Source: Limibacterium fermenti (GTDB lineage Bacteria; Bacteroidota; Bacteroidia; Bacteroidales; Dysgonomonadaceae). Taken from it: a stretch of 64,000 bases of DNA. Below the pieces are notes generated by a model. It saw nothing but the letters and a program-made list of their open reading frames with translations, made no database searches and was not told the origin of the DNA. How positions within the stretch are numbered: position 1 is the first letter of the stretch; each line of letters opens with the position of its first letter. Position numbers and translations under genes: made by a program. The stretch lies in contig NZ_CP159486.1 in the NCBI RefSeq assembly GCF_041902845.1, forward strand, positions 248,001-312,000, read 5' to 3'. This document shows positions 34,062 to 42,440 of the stretch, one piece after another.

Positions 34062-34824
34062 GTAATTCCGTAAGGTATTTCCAATATCTGCGGGGCATGT
34101 GGGCGCGCTGTACCTTCGGGTTAAGGCGTTCCTTAATGGTGATGCTCCGGAAATACTCTTTCCACAATTGTTGAAACAAAGCCTCTTCTTCCGAAACTTT
34201 CTCTTTATCCAAAATGCCGAGGCGCAATTCGGAAAGCGTTTGCGGAGAAAAGGATATCTCCGTCACCGACCGGCGGTCGTAGTAAAGGCCGGTGTTGCGG
34301 CGTGTGTCGTAAATGATCCACGGTTGGTCGGCATAACGCGCTTTGAAGTGTGGAACGATGAGCGATAGCACATTGTAACTGGGCGTGACCGGTGCGAAGT
34401 AAATGCCGTCGGCCGTTTCCTGAAACCGCACGAACTGGATGAGTTTGCGCGCGTCGGTGCCGACTTTTAGGGCAATATCCTTGATGCGGAGCACGTCGTC
34501 GTCGCCGAAATTCATTTCGATGCCTTTGGGATGGTCGGTGTTTTTACGGATGTAGCGGAATAATAGCATTTCTGTTTCCGGAAGCTCCGACAACCATACA
34601 CTCAGCATCATGTTGCGGGCGAACCGCGACAGCTTTTTCTCCAGGCTTTTCCATACGCGGCCGGCTTTTTCCTTTTCGGTGACAACGTGATACGACGCAT
34701 CCACGAAAAGCGGCTTCTGCCCGTCTTCCGCAAGGATGCTATCAGGAAAAATCTTCTGTTCGTAGGCGAAAAACACACACGAAAGCAATCCGTCGAACGT
34801 TTTGTCGTAAGTGAAAATAATCAA
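34057..34824 (-). CDS. TIGR03915-family (DUF4130) DNA metabolism protein
   Basis: From the TTG at 34822-34824 the product is about 255 residues, starting MIIFTYDKTFDGLLSCVFFA, which is the family start. A longer GTG reading adds four unlikely residues. The SPSYNVLSLIVPHFKARYAD, QPWIIYDTRRNTGLYYDRRS and PRRYWKYLTEL segments belong to the DUF4130 family. The family occurs almost always beside a radical SAM protein of the TIGR03916 type, as it does here, and the pair is thought to act in DNA repair or modification. The reaction is not known. Confidence 0.9.
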   Translation of the reverse strand: MIIFTYDKTFDGLLSCVFFAYEQKIFPDSILAEDGQKPLFVDASYHVVTEKEKAGRVWKSLEKKLSRFARNMMLSVWLSELPETEMLLFRYIRKNTDHPKGIEMNFGDDDVLRIKDIALKVGTDARKLIQFVRFQETADGIYFAPVTPSYNVLSLIVPHFKARYADQPWIIYDTRRNTGLYYDRRSVTEISFSPQTLSELRLGILDKEKVSEEEALFQQLWKEYFRSITIKERLNPKVQRAHMPRRYWKYLTELQ

Positions 34825-34828
34825 AATA

Positions 34829-34871
34829 ATTAGCACATTCGTAAATTAGCACATTAGCACATTAGCACATT
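34829..34871 (-). repeat. ATTAGCAC microrepeats
   Basis: Four copies of TTAGCACATT (34830, 34846, 34854, 34862), the last three with an 8-bp period, fill the gap between the two DNA-metabolism genes. The same GCACATTAGC text occurs in the loop at 34031-34040, at the opposite end of the 34057 gene. Confidence 0.75.
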
Positions 34872-34875
34872 CATT

Positions 34876-36141
34876 TTATTCCCCCCAGTCGAAAGAGAGT
34901 TGGAGTAAGTCGCTTTCTTTTTTGCCTCGTTGCCGGGCCACCTTCCGGCGCACATATTCCGGTTTCAACTCGTTGACTGTTTGCATCGGCAGGTCGCGGC
35001 AGGCGATGAAATATTGCGCCCGCTTCATGACGACTCCTATCTTTTTGAGTTGCGAAAAGTTCAACCGTCCGTAACGCCGCGATGCCACAATGAGTTTCGC
35101 CGACTTCACGCCGATGCCGGGTATGCGCAGGATCAGTTCATACGGTGCGGTGTTGATGTCTATCGGGAATGCTTCGGGATGACGGAGCGCCCAACCCATC
35201 TTCGGGTCGATATCGAGGTCGAGGTCGGGATGCGTGTCGTCCACGATCTCGTTGACCGAAAACTGATAGAAGCGCAACAGCCAGTCGGCCTGGTAAAGGC
35301 GGTTCTCGCGTACAAGGGGAGGATGGGCGAGTACCGGTAGTCGTGAGTCGCTTTTGTTGATGGGAATGTAGCCCGAATAATACACCCGTTTGAACGACGG
35401 GCGTTTATACAGGTGCGATGCCAGGGTAAGGATCTGCTTGTCGTTGTCGGGCGTAGCTCCGATAATGACCTGTGTACTTTGCCCGGCGGGAACGAAACGC
35501 GGGGCCGACCGGAATTTCTTGCGGTCTTCGGCGCTTTCGAGCATGCCCTGCTGAATGTAGCGCATCGGAGCGAAAACGCTGCCGTAATCTTTTTCGGGAG
35601 CCAACAACTTGAGGTTGCCCTCCGAAGGAATTTCGAGGTTCACACTCATACGGTCGGCATACAGTCCCGCCTGCGCCACCAACTCCTGACTCGCTCCGGG
35701 AATGCTCTTCATGTGGATGTATCCGTTGAAGCGATGCACGTCGCGCAACAGTTTCACCACCCGCAGCATTTGTTCCATCGTATAGTCGGGATTGCGTATG
35801 ATGCCCGAGCTGAGAAAAAGCCCTTCGATATAATTGCGCCGGTAAAACTCGATGGTGAGGTCGGCCAATTCTTCGGGCGTGAAAGCCGTCCGCTTGACGT
35901 CGTTGCTGCGGCGGTTGATGCAGTAGGCACAATCGTAAATGCAATGGTTCGTCATGAGGATTTTGAAGAGCGAAACACATCGTCCGTCGGGCGTAAAGCT
36001 GTGGCAGATGCCCCATCCGGCGGCGGTGCCGATGCCGTCCTTTACCGGACGGCGCGTGGTGCCGCTGGATGCGCACGAAACATCGTATTTAGCTGCATCC
36101 GAAAGTATTTTGAGTTTATCGAGCGTTTTTTCGTTGATCAT
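34876..36141 (-). CDS. Radical SAM putative DNA modification/repair protein with helix-hairpin-helix C-terminus (TIGR03916)
   Basis: About 421 residues from ATG 36139-36141 (a longer frame reaches 36213 without family support). The radical SAM cluster CIYDCAYC (about residues 69-76) binds the [4Fe-4S] that cleaves S-adenosylmethionine. The C-terminal RIPGIGVKSAKLIVASRRYG is a helix-hairpin-helix DNA-binding motif. It belongs to the family paired with TIGR03915 proteins. The two genes are in tandem with 51 bases of microrepeats between them. The likely substrate is a damaged or modified DNA base, by inference. Confidence 0.93.
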   Translation of the reverse strand: MINEKTLDKLKILSDAAKYDVSCASSGTTRRPVKDGIGTAAGWGICHSFTPDGRCVSLFKILMTNHCIYDCAYCINRRSNDVKRTAFTPEELADLTIEFYRRNYIEGLFLSSGIIRNPDYTMEQMLRVVKLLRDVHRFNGYIHMKSIPGASQELVAQAGLYADRMSVNLEIPSEGNLKLLAPEKDYGSVFAPMRYIQQGMLESAEDRKKFRSAPRFVPAGQSTQVIIGATPDNDKQILTLASHLYKRPSFKRVYYSGYIPINKSDSRLPVLAHPPLVRENRLYQADWLLRFYQFSVNEIVDDTHPDLDLDIDPKMGWALRHPEAFPIDINTAPYELILRIPGIGVKSAKLIVASRRYGRLNFSQLKKIGVVMKRAQYFIACRDLPMQTVNELKPEYVRRKVARQRGKKESDLLQLSFDWGE

Positions 36142-36237
36142 TATTACCCCTCTTGTTTCTGGTTTTTTTCGGTTACAAAGAAAGTAAATCCATCGAACAA
36201 TATGGCTTTTCATTTCTTAAAAATAATCATCTTGTCG

Positions 36238-36288
36238 ATAATCGATTATTTTTGTAACCGATTCCCCGGCGGGTGTGTCCTATCTTTG
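36238..36288 (+). promoter_or_regulatory. Promoter region with 12-bp palindrome
   Basis: TATCTTTG (36281-36288) is a perfect -7 element 24 bases before the DUF6249 start codon. The perfect palindrome ATAATCGATTAT (36238-36249) lies 31 bases further upstream and could be an operator. A TTTG at 36251-36254 is 26 bp from the -7 element, too far for a normal -33 element. Confidence 0.5.
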
Positions 36289-36311
36289 TAAACAATAAAA
36301 AAATAAATAAT

Positions 36312-36707
36312 ATGGTTGAAGAAGTTCTTATTCCCGTTATCGCTATTCTTTCTGTCATCGCTTTGCCTGTAGTGGCGATATTCGTCCTCGGTTTGCGGAA
36401 ACTCAGTGCCGATCATGCCGAACGTATCGGATTAATCAATCAGGGTATCATCCCTCCCGATAATCCGAAACCGAAATCAACCCCCAACCGCTTTGTGTCT
36501 CTCCGGAACGGTATTGTGTTGGTGGCCCTCGGAATCGGTGTGGTCGTCGGCTTCGTGTGTACCGAATACTTGACTATCGGGGAAACGTATGAGTTTTGGA
36601 TTATCGCCGCAAGCATCCTCTTTTTCCTCGGATTGGGCTATCTGTCCTATTTCCTGGTGACCAAAAAGATGGGTGGCTTTGATGACGACGTGACCGATCA
36701 GGACTAA
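36312..36707 (+). CDS. DUF6249-type membrane protein
   Basis: About 131 residues from the ATG 36312-36314 (an earlier ATG at 36273 would precede the -7 element). The N-terminal membrane segment is MVEEVLIPVIAILSVIALPV. Two more follow at about 65-85 and 93-115, and the protein ends in an acidic tail. The family is found in Bacteroidetes next to ECF sigma factors and has no established role. It is the first gene of a three-gene operon with the sigma factor 11 bases on. Confidence 0.85.
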   Translation: MVEEVLIPVIAILSVIALPVVAIFVLGLRKLSADHAERIGLINQGIIPPDNPKPKSTPNRFVSLRNGIVLVALGIGVVVGFVCTEYLTIGETYEFWIIAASILFFLGLGYLSYFLVTKKMGGFDDDVTDQD

Positions 36708-36717
36708 ACACCCGCTG

Positions 36718-37257
36718 ATGAACGATAACGATCGTGTGCTGCAAGTGCTCTCGGGCAATACTTCCGCATTCGCTTATTTTGTCGAAACTTATCAGGATAT
36801 GGCGGTGACCATCGCCTTCAGGATGTGCGGCAACAGGCAGGATGCGGAAGATGTCGTGCAGGAGAGTTACCTGAAAGCGTTCCGCAACCTGCATAGCTTC
36901 CGCAGCGAAAGCAAGTTCTCGACATGGTTTTACCGCATCGTTTATAATGCCGCGGTGACCCATAGCTGCTCGAAGATGTGGCTTCGCGAGGGGCAAACCG
37001 GATTGTCCGCTGCTGCCGACACGCCTTTGCCCTCGCCCGATGCCGAGTTGGAAAGGCGCGAGCAGGCGCAAATGGTGGAGCGTACGCTGCAAGAGTTGCC
37101 CAAAGGCGATGCGTTGCTGCTTACCTTATATTATATGGAAGATCATTCCGTGAAGGAGATTGCGCAGATTACGGGTTTGAATCTTTCGAATGTGAAAGTG
37201 CGACTCTTCCGGGCGCGTAAACTCTTTAAAGAGCATTTGCCGGCCGGAGTATATTAA
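36718..37257 (+). CDS. ECF RNA polymerase sigma factor
   Basis: A 179-residue protein with region 2 (about 15-80, CGNRQDAEDVVQESYLKAFR and FSTWFYRIVYNAAV) and region 4 (about 120-170, LPKGDALLLTLYYMEDHSVK, EIAQITGLNLSNVKVRLFRA). It is encoded between two small membrane proteins, one of which probably keeps it inactive. The genes differ from the FecR-linked sigma locus, so this is an independent stress or envelope circuit. Confidence 0.95.
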   Translation: MNDNDRVLQVLSGNTSAFAYFVETYQDMAVTIAFRMCGNRQDAEDVVQESYLKAFRNLHSFRSESKFSTWFYRIVYNAAVTHSCSKMWLREGQTGLSAAADTPLPSPDAELERREQAQMVERTLQELPKGDALLLTLYYMEDHSVKEIAQITGLNLSNVKVRLFRARKLFKEHLPAGVY

Positions 37258-37279
37258 CGAATTAAATAGATAGATTTCA

Positions 37280-37672
37280 ATGGATATAGAAGATAAAAAC
37301 AAGTTTACGGAAGACGAGAAGATGCGCCGGCTGCTGCGTACGTCGAAGTTGCGTGCGTCGGAGAACTTCTCGTGGCGGGTGATGCAACAGATCGAAACCG
37401 AAAAAGCGCTCACGGCGCGGAGGCGGACGTCGAAACGGCCGGGCTATAATGTCTTTACCGACACCCGCTCGATTTTCGGCAGCATGTATGCCGTGTTGTT
37501 GGCGATGGTGGCTTTGGCCTACTTCGAGCAGGGAAAGGAAGTCCTGCTGACGCCCGATTTTCTGGGCAAAGTGCTGCTGGTGGGCGTGGGCTTCATTGCC
37601 TTTTGGCTTTTGACCCGTGCGGAGGGCCGCCTGCGGCGGAAAAAGAACCGTAGAGGCTTGCTTCACCAATGA
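37280..37672 (+). CDS. Small membrane protein, possible anti-sigma partner
   Basis: A 130-residue protein with a charged N-terminal 70 residues (MRRLLRTSKLRASENFSWRV) and two membrane segments (about 72-85 and 93-111). It ends in a strongly basic tail. It lies 22 bases downstream of the ECF sigma gene. No anti-sigma motif was recognised, so the anti-sigma role rests on position and topology alone. Confidence 0.8.
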   Translation: MDIEDKNKFTEDEKMRRLLRTSKLRASENFSWRVMQQIETEKALTARRRTSKRPGYNVFTDTRSIFGSMYAVLLAMVALAYFEQGKEVLLTPDFLGKVLLVGVGFIAFWLLTRAEGRLRRKKNRRGLLHQ

Positions 37673-37686
37673 ACTGCCTTATATCT

Positions 37687-37922
37687 TTACGCCACTTCAT
37701 ATTCAAGTTTCGTTGGATTCTCTACATGTTTAGAAGCGTTTAAGAGCTCAAGGCTTACTATCCTCCCATTAGCGGTATAGTCCAAAATAATTCCTTTTTA
37801 ATCAAAGATTGATAAACTTTCATTTCCGGCGTATCGCTATCGGTCAGCACTTGTTCGGGTTGCCTGATGACAGCTTCCGCCTTCTCGCGATTTATATTTC
37901 GTCGCTGCATTTGTTCTTCTGC
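37687..37922 (-). pseudogene. Fused remnants of a DUF4258/DUF2283 gene pair
   Basis: On the minus strand one frame reads FAEEQMQRRNINREKAEAVI and RQPEQVLTDSDTPEMKVYQS, in the style of DUF4258 proteins. After about AAAAAGGAATT the next frame reads GIILDYTANGRIVSLELLNA then SKHVENPTKLEYEVA and a stop at 37687, which is the DUF2283 C-terminus. These two families are frequent neighbours and look like a toxin-antitoxin-type pair. The join has lost the end of one and the start of the other, so a deletion is the likely cause. It accounts for most of the gap 37673-37931. Confidence 0.6.
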
Positions 37923-37931
37923 AAACGTATC

Positions 37932-38324
37932 TTACCGGATATAATCGGCGAACCCGATGCGGTTCCCCGACGGGTCGTTAAGCTCGACCGCCCATCCGGT
38001 GCGGATCTTAAAGGGTGGTGTGATAAAGACGGCCCCTTTATTTTTCGTCTCTTCATATAACGCCCGTACATCGGCAACCTCAATCCAAACGCAGGGCTTG
38101 GCGTCGGGGAACTTTTTCGTATCCTTTAAAATGATTGCCGGCTCTTCGTCTCCGACTGCAAAAGCAACCATTCCTTGCTCGGCAAATTCGAATTTGATCT
38201 TTAACCCGAGCACGTCCCTGTAAAAGCGTTTGCTTTGTTCATAATCTTCCGCAGGAAAGAAAAAATTATCGTAATTCTTTATCTGTCTGTTATCCTCCGT
38301 TGCGTTTTCCATCTGATATTTCAT
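37932..38324 (-). CDS. VOC family (glyoxalase/bleomycin-resistance-like) protein
   Basis: A 130-residue protein with two beta-alpha-beta-beta-beta modules: NFFFPAEDYEQSKRFYRDVL, then GLKIKFEFAEQG, then ADVRALYEETKNKGAVFITP, then ELNDPSGNRIGFADYIR. VOC proteins bind a metal and act on small electrophiles or sequester ligands. The substrate is unknown. It is 8 bases downstream of the lipoprotein gene on the same strand and probably co-transcribed. Confidence 0.92.
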   Translation of the reverse strand: MKYQMENATEDNRQIKNYDNFFFPAEDYEQSKRFYRDVLGLKIKFEFAEQGMVAFAVGDEEPAIILKDTKKFPDAKPCVWIEVADVRALYEETKNKGAVFITPPFKIRTGWAVELNDPSGNRIGFADYIR

Positions 38325-38332
38325 TTTCTTGT

Positions 38333-39043
38333 TTATTTTACCTTTCCATATACGTAGGTATAACTATCACGTACACGGATATAAAAACCGAAAATATCGC
38401 TCTGCTTATATTCGAGCAACCGTACCGTGAGCTTGTTGTTATTGTTTTCGTATTCAATTGTATAGTAATCCGAACTGGCAAAGGCGGGTTCCACTTCGAA
38501 ATCGGAGGCCGGCAGTTCGAAGGTGAGTTGATCGTTCGTGTAAGAAAGCGTTCCGATATTTGTATTGTATTCCGGCAGGCTGTTGTTATCGGGAGCATCC
38601 ATCAGTACAAACTTCACATTGGCACCTATCACAGCTCCATCTTTTTCAATGGGAGCTACGACATACATATTATAATAGTCGCTCCTGATGTTAAAGGCCA
38701 GTTTTCCCGAAGGAAATTCGCGGAGGGCTTCATTTTTAAAAATCTGGTACGCATTTCCGGGTTCCACGGCTACCCTGTCGGACACTCCTTCTATCACGGG
38801 TGCGGAGATACTTCCCAAGCTGTTTTTCTTTCCGAGGTGTGACAATAAACAATAGTGTGTGTGAAAATTATTCGCTTTGTCGATATAAACATCCGAATTT
38901 CCGATCTCCGTTTTTCCGTGATCTTCATTCATGATGTTCACGGAAATGGTTCCTTCCGGATCGGAGGTATTTTCGTCCTTGGAACACGATGCGACCGATA
39001 ACGTGACAAATATACACGTGCCGATAAGAAGTAATTTATTCAT
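38333..39043 (-). CDS. Lipoprotein, DUF5036-like
   Basis: A 236-residue protein with a lipoprotein signal (TLSVASC, Cys20), followed by two beta-rich halves (IYKN..ISVNIMNEDHGKT region, and the YNTNIGTLSYTNDQLTFELP region). The pattern resembles the Bacteroidales DUF5036 lipoproteins, with moderate certainty. No catalytic motif is visible. It probably lies in the outer membrane. It is the last gene before the IS110 elements, whose left end is 58 bases upstream of its start. Confidence 0.8.
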   Translation of the reverse strand: MNKLLLIGTCIFVTLSVASCSKDENTSDPEGTISVNIMNEDHGKTEIGNSDVYIDKANNFHTHYCLLSHLGKKNSLGSISAPVIEGVSDRVAVEPGNAYQIFKNEALREFPSGKLAFNIRSDYYNMYVVAPIEKDGAVIGANVKFVLMDAPDNNSLPEYNTNIGTLSYTNDQLTFELPASDFEVEPAFASSDYYTIEYENNNNKLTVRLLEYKQSDIFGFYIRVRDSYTYVYGKVK

Positions 39044-39100
39044 TTTTATCTGTTATTTTATTTATAGATCCAAACTTAAATAAAAAAGTCGAGATTTTAT

Positions 39101-40447
39101 ACACGAGCAAATAAAAATCAAGGCCACAGCGTTCTATAAGTAATTAACGTGCTCTAGGCACAAAGTTTAATTTAAAAACATAACATTATGAGAACAGTCT
39201 GCGGCCTTGACATCCACAAAGATAGCATATTCATGTGTATTCTGGACGAACAGGGCAAAAAAAGTGAAAGGAAGTTTGGAGTTTCCACCCGTGAGATTAA
39301 AGGGTTGTGCAATACGCTCAAGTCCCATTACGTGAGTGAAGTTTGCATGGAGAGTACCGGCATTTACTGGAAACCGGTCTGGCATTTGCTCGAGAAGGAT
39401 TTCCGGATGTACCTTGTCAATCCCCAGTTCCTCAAACAACTTCCCGGGCGCAAGAGCGATGTGAAGGATGCCCAATGGATTGCCACGGCCCTGTTGAAAG
39501 GACTGGTGCGGAACAGTTTTGTCCCTGACTCGATGATCCAGCAACTACGCCTGTACGGTCGCCGCATTAACGAGTTAAACAAGGATATCATACGCTGTGA
39601 ACAACGCGTCGACATGATCCTTCAAAGCTGTAATATCCGCATCAGCAACTATGTCTCCAACATAGACGGCAAAAGTTACCAAAAAGTCGTGGGCGCCCTG
39701 CTCGAAGGGGAACGCTCGGCAGATAAGCTGGTCAAGCTCATACACGGCAGGACCCTGAACAAGCATGGCCGCGACACGGTGCGTGATTCCCTCGAAGGTT
39801 ACGTCCAACAGGCCGATATCGATTTGCTCAAACAATACATGGAGGCTTTAAAGATGCACCAGGCACAGAAACAGACATGCCTTATTGAAATGGTCAAGTT
39901 ATGCAAAAAGCATTATGACAGGGCATTCACGCTGTTGCAAAGCATCCCGGCCATCAAGGAGCAGTCGGCCGCCATCATCATCTCCGAGATAGGAACCGAC
40001 ATGACCCTGTTCGCCACTGCGGCCGCCCTGGTTTCATGGGCGGGGCTCAGGCCCCGCAACGATGAAAGTGCGGGAAAGATCAAAAGCCGGAAAATCACGC
40101 ACGGAAACAAATATCTGCGTAAAGCTTTAATGGAAGCGGCATGGGGAGCATCAAGGACACGGGGATCAATATTCTACAACAAGTTCTGGCGGTTGAGGCA
40201 ACGGGGCAAGAAGCAGCAGAAGTGTACCGTAGCCATAGCACGCCACCTGCTGGTCATTATCTGGTCACTGCTCTCCAGGGATGAATATTTTGACAAGGAA
40301 TACATGCAGAAACTCAGCACTGGAGTTGCCTGAATAACTGTCACAAAGAAATAACGGGTTCCTTGTAAAGTCCCTATATTTGTGGTGGATACATTACCCC
40401 GTTTTGCAAACTGACTCTCGCAGGGAATCACTTTTGGACACGAGCAA
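39101..40447 (+). mobile_element. IS110-family insertion sequence, copy 1
   Basis: Bounded by the direct repeat ACACGAGCAA at 39101-39110 and 40438-40447. The segment between is 1327 bp, normal for IS110. The left end shares TATACAC...ATAAAAAT with copy 2. The right non-coding region has TTTGTGGTGG (40379-40388) then ACCCCGTTTT, again shared with copy 2. IS110 elements make a non-coding bridge RNA from their ends. The 77-base left and 104-base right non-coding parts are candidates, and part of the RNA may overlap the coding region. The exact recombination point in the direct repeat is not determined. Confidence 0.75.
39188..40333 (+). CDS. IS110-family transposase (DEDD/serine recombinase), copy 1
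   Basis: A 381-residue protein. The N-terminal RuvC-like DEDD domain has CGLDIHKDSIFMCIL (D8), MESTGIYWKPV (E about 57) and GRKSDVKDAQWIA (two Asp about 95-98). A helical linker follows, then the C-terminal Tnp20-type domain with SWAGLRPRNDESAGKIKSRK and the catalytic Ser region (SAGKIKSRKITHGNKYLRKA). It is full length with no frameshift, so it may be active. It is related to but clearly different from the copy-2 transposase. Confidence 0.97.
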   Translation: MRTVCGLDIHKDSIFMCILDEQGKKSERKFGVSTREIKGLCNTLKSHYVSEVCMESTGIYWKPVWHLLEKDFRMYLVNPQFLKQLPGRKSDVKDAQWIATALLKGLVRNSFVPDSMIQQLRLYGRRINELNKDIIRCEQRVDMILQSCNIRISNYVSNIDGKSYQKVVGALLEGERSADKLVKLIHGRTLNKHGRDTVRDSLEGYVQQADIDLLKQYMEALKMHQAQKQTCLIEMVKLCKKHYDRAFTLLQSIPAIKEQSAAIIISEIGTDMTLFATAAALVSWAGLRPRNDESAGKIKSRKITHGNKYLRKALMEAAWGASRTRGSIFYNKFWRLRQRGKKQQKCTVAIARHLLVIIWSLLSRDEYFDKEYMQKLSTGVA

Positions 40448-40612
40448 GAGACCTAAGAGTTCGAAGAGGAAATTAATGTTTTTGATGGAAGCCCCAAAGC
40501 ATTCATCCCGATTGGTATGCTCTTAATCAACAAATATATACCTTCTCAAGACACTTCCGCATACTTTTTTATTCGATTTATAGAGGAAATATACATAAAA
40601 GTATACACATAT

Positions 40613-42045
40613 ACACAGACCCATAAAAATTGAGTGTTCTGTTTGAGTCCGTTTGGGCCGGTTTTACACATTGATTTGAAATAAGCCACAACTTTCTCTA
40701 TATTTGAAGATCATTAACCACTAAAATATTCAATAATGAAAAAAGTATGTGGCTTAGATGTGCACAAAGATAATATATTCTGTGCAATCTACAATGGAGA
40801 GAGTCATTCTCAAGTGAAAGAATATGCAACGCTGACCCCTGCAATCTATTCGATGGGTGAGTACCTGCAGTCGGAAGAGGTGGAGGAGGTGGCCCTGGAA
40901 AGCACGGGTATCTACTGGATTGCCGTGTGGGACATATTCTACGAGATGGGGTTCAAGTTGACGCTTGTCAACCCGTACCTGATCAAACAGATGCCGGGTC
41001 GTAAGAGCGACATCAAGGATGCCCAGTGGATAGCCAGCCTGTTGCACAAGGGCATGATGCGCGGCAGTTTCGTTCCTGCTCCCCTGATACAGGAGTTGCG
41101 GGTCTATTCCCGCAAATACGGCAAGCTCAGGCAGCAGGTGACCCGTGTGCTGACGTGTATGGACGCCATCCTGGTAAAGGCAGGTATCCGGGCGAGCAGT
41201 TGCCTGAGCAGTATCAGCACGAAAAGTTTCATGGGTATCGTCGAGGCGCTGATAGCCGGATGGACAGACCCGGGCTATCTTGTAAGCCTGGTGTACGGGA
41301 ACAGGAAAAACAAGCAGAGCGGGAAATTAAAGGAGGCCCTTAGGGGCAATATCAGGGCGCACCACCGCCAGGAATTGTCCTGGGCGAAACAGGAGTATGA
41401 CATATACCAGTTGCAGATATCGGAATGTCTGTCACAAATGGAGCGGATATGTGGCCTACATTTTGCGTTGCCGGTAAATCTTTTACAAACCATTCCGGGA
41501 ATAAGCCGGATAGCGGCGATGACCATAATAGCCGAAACGGGTGGGGATATGAGTGTCTTTGAAAATAGCGGCAAGATTGTCGGATGGGCGGGATTGCGCC
41601 CGAGGAATGATGAAAGCGCCGGCAAATACAAGAGCACCGCTACCACCAAAGGCAACAAGTACCTGCGTTCGATCCTGGTACAGGTCTCCTGGGCGGCTTC
41701 CCGGTCGAAGGGTTCGTTTTTCAAGGAAAAGTTCCAACGCATGACCATGCGCAAGCCAAGGAAAAAGGCTCTGGTCGCCATAGCAAGGAAACTGCTCGTT
41801 GTCATATGGAACGTGCTCAAGCACACCAGGCAATACGATCCCCGGCTGGCCCCTGTTTACGATCCGGTGAAGATGAAAGCCCGGCTCGCATATTACAAGA
41901 AGGAGTACGAAAAAACAGCGAACATACTGAATATTAATCTATAATACAAGCGTAAAGGCCGGGTAACTTTGTGGTGGCTCAAGACCCCGTTTACAAATAG
42001 GCCAATGTCACAGTCGTCCCTGAAACGACCTCAAGAACACAGACC
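40613..42045 (+). mobile_element. IS110-family insertion sequence, copy 2
   Basis: Bounded by the direct repeat ACACAGACC at 40613-40621 and 42037-42045. The segment between is 1415 bp. The left end has TATACACAGACCCATAAAAA, like copy 1. The right end has TTTGTGGTGG (41968-41977) then ACCCCGTTTA, 6 bases apart against 7 in copy 1. The non-coding parts are 114 bases on the left and 92 on the right. Both elements target a sequence beginning ACAC, so they appear to share target preference. Confidence 0.7.
40736..41944 (+). CDS. IS110-family transposase, copy 2
   Basis: A 402-residue protein with CGLDVHKDNIFCAIY (D8), the ALESTGIYWIAVWD motif, GRKSDIKDAQWIAS, and the C-terminal GWAGLRPRNDESAGKYKSTA and TTKGNKYLRSILVQVSWAAS. 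It is full length. The overall similarity to copy 1 is easily seen across the whole protein, but the sequences differ at many positions, so these are distinct elements of one family, not a recent tandem copy. Confidence 0.97.
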   Translation: MKKVCGLDVHKDNIFCAIYNGESHSQVKEYATLTPAIYSMGEYLQSEEVEEVALESTGIYWIAVWDIFYEMGFKLTLVNPYLIKQMPGRKSDIKDAQWIASLLHKGMMRGSFVPAPLIQELRVYSRKYGKLRQQVTRVLTCMDAILVKAGIRASSCLSSISTKSFMGIVEALIAGWTDPGYLVSLVYGNRKNKQSGKLKEALRGNIRAHHRQELSWAKQEYDIYQLQISECLSQMERICGLHFALPVNLLQTIPGISRIAAMTIIAETGGDMSVFENSGKIVGWAGLRPRNDESAGKYKSTATTKGNKYLRSILVQVSWAASRSKGSFFKEKFQRMTMRKPRKKALVAIARKLLVVIWNVLKHTRQYDPRLAPVYDPVKMKARLAYYKKEYEKTANILNINL

Positions 42046-42440
42046 GGGGTTAATGCTGCTCCCAATAAGAGAAGACAAGCCCGCAGAAGAAAATCGCATA
42101 TCGGAAGGCGTCACCGCGTCTTTGCCTGCAACCTTGTGGGTAGGGTGATTTATGCCTGTATCCAAACATCTTTCTCTATTTAGCTCCATTTTTCTTTGAA
42201 TATGGGGGGAATTTATAGAAGAAAGATACAAAATATATATGTTCAAAAACGTTCTGGAAACACAAATTTAGCTGCACAAGCTGAAAGGTTACGTCCGGAT
42301 CGCGCGATACATTAAAATGACGGATATTGCTTTTTTTTGGGGGGGCTGTACTTTACGATGTGGGTATAATCGATCACAAAAAATACAGGGGGCGTCGTAT
42401 AGCGCGGCACTCCCGGAGGAGTTCTTTTTTTTATTTCTGT
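42046..42440 (+). other. Non-coding gap with a T-run hairpin
   Basis: The 395 bases between IS copy 2 and the 42441 gene hold no plausible gene. A hairpin ACTCC-CGGA-GGAGT (42409-42422) is followed on the plus strand by TCTTTTTTTTA. On that strand it resembles a terminator, although no plus-strand gene precedes it. A short RNA ending there is conceivable. Confidence 0.35.

Noticed and set aside
35413..36291. 292-codon plus-strand frame opposite the radical SAM gene
   Set aside because: It is the antisense of a gene with a clear CxxxCxxC and HhH motif and has no coherent domain.
38333..39043. Lipoprotein as part of the IS110 cargo
   Set aside because: It is on the opposite strand, lies outside the left direct repeat at 39101 and is adjacent to the VOC gene.
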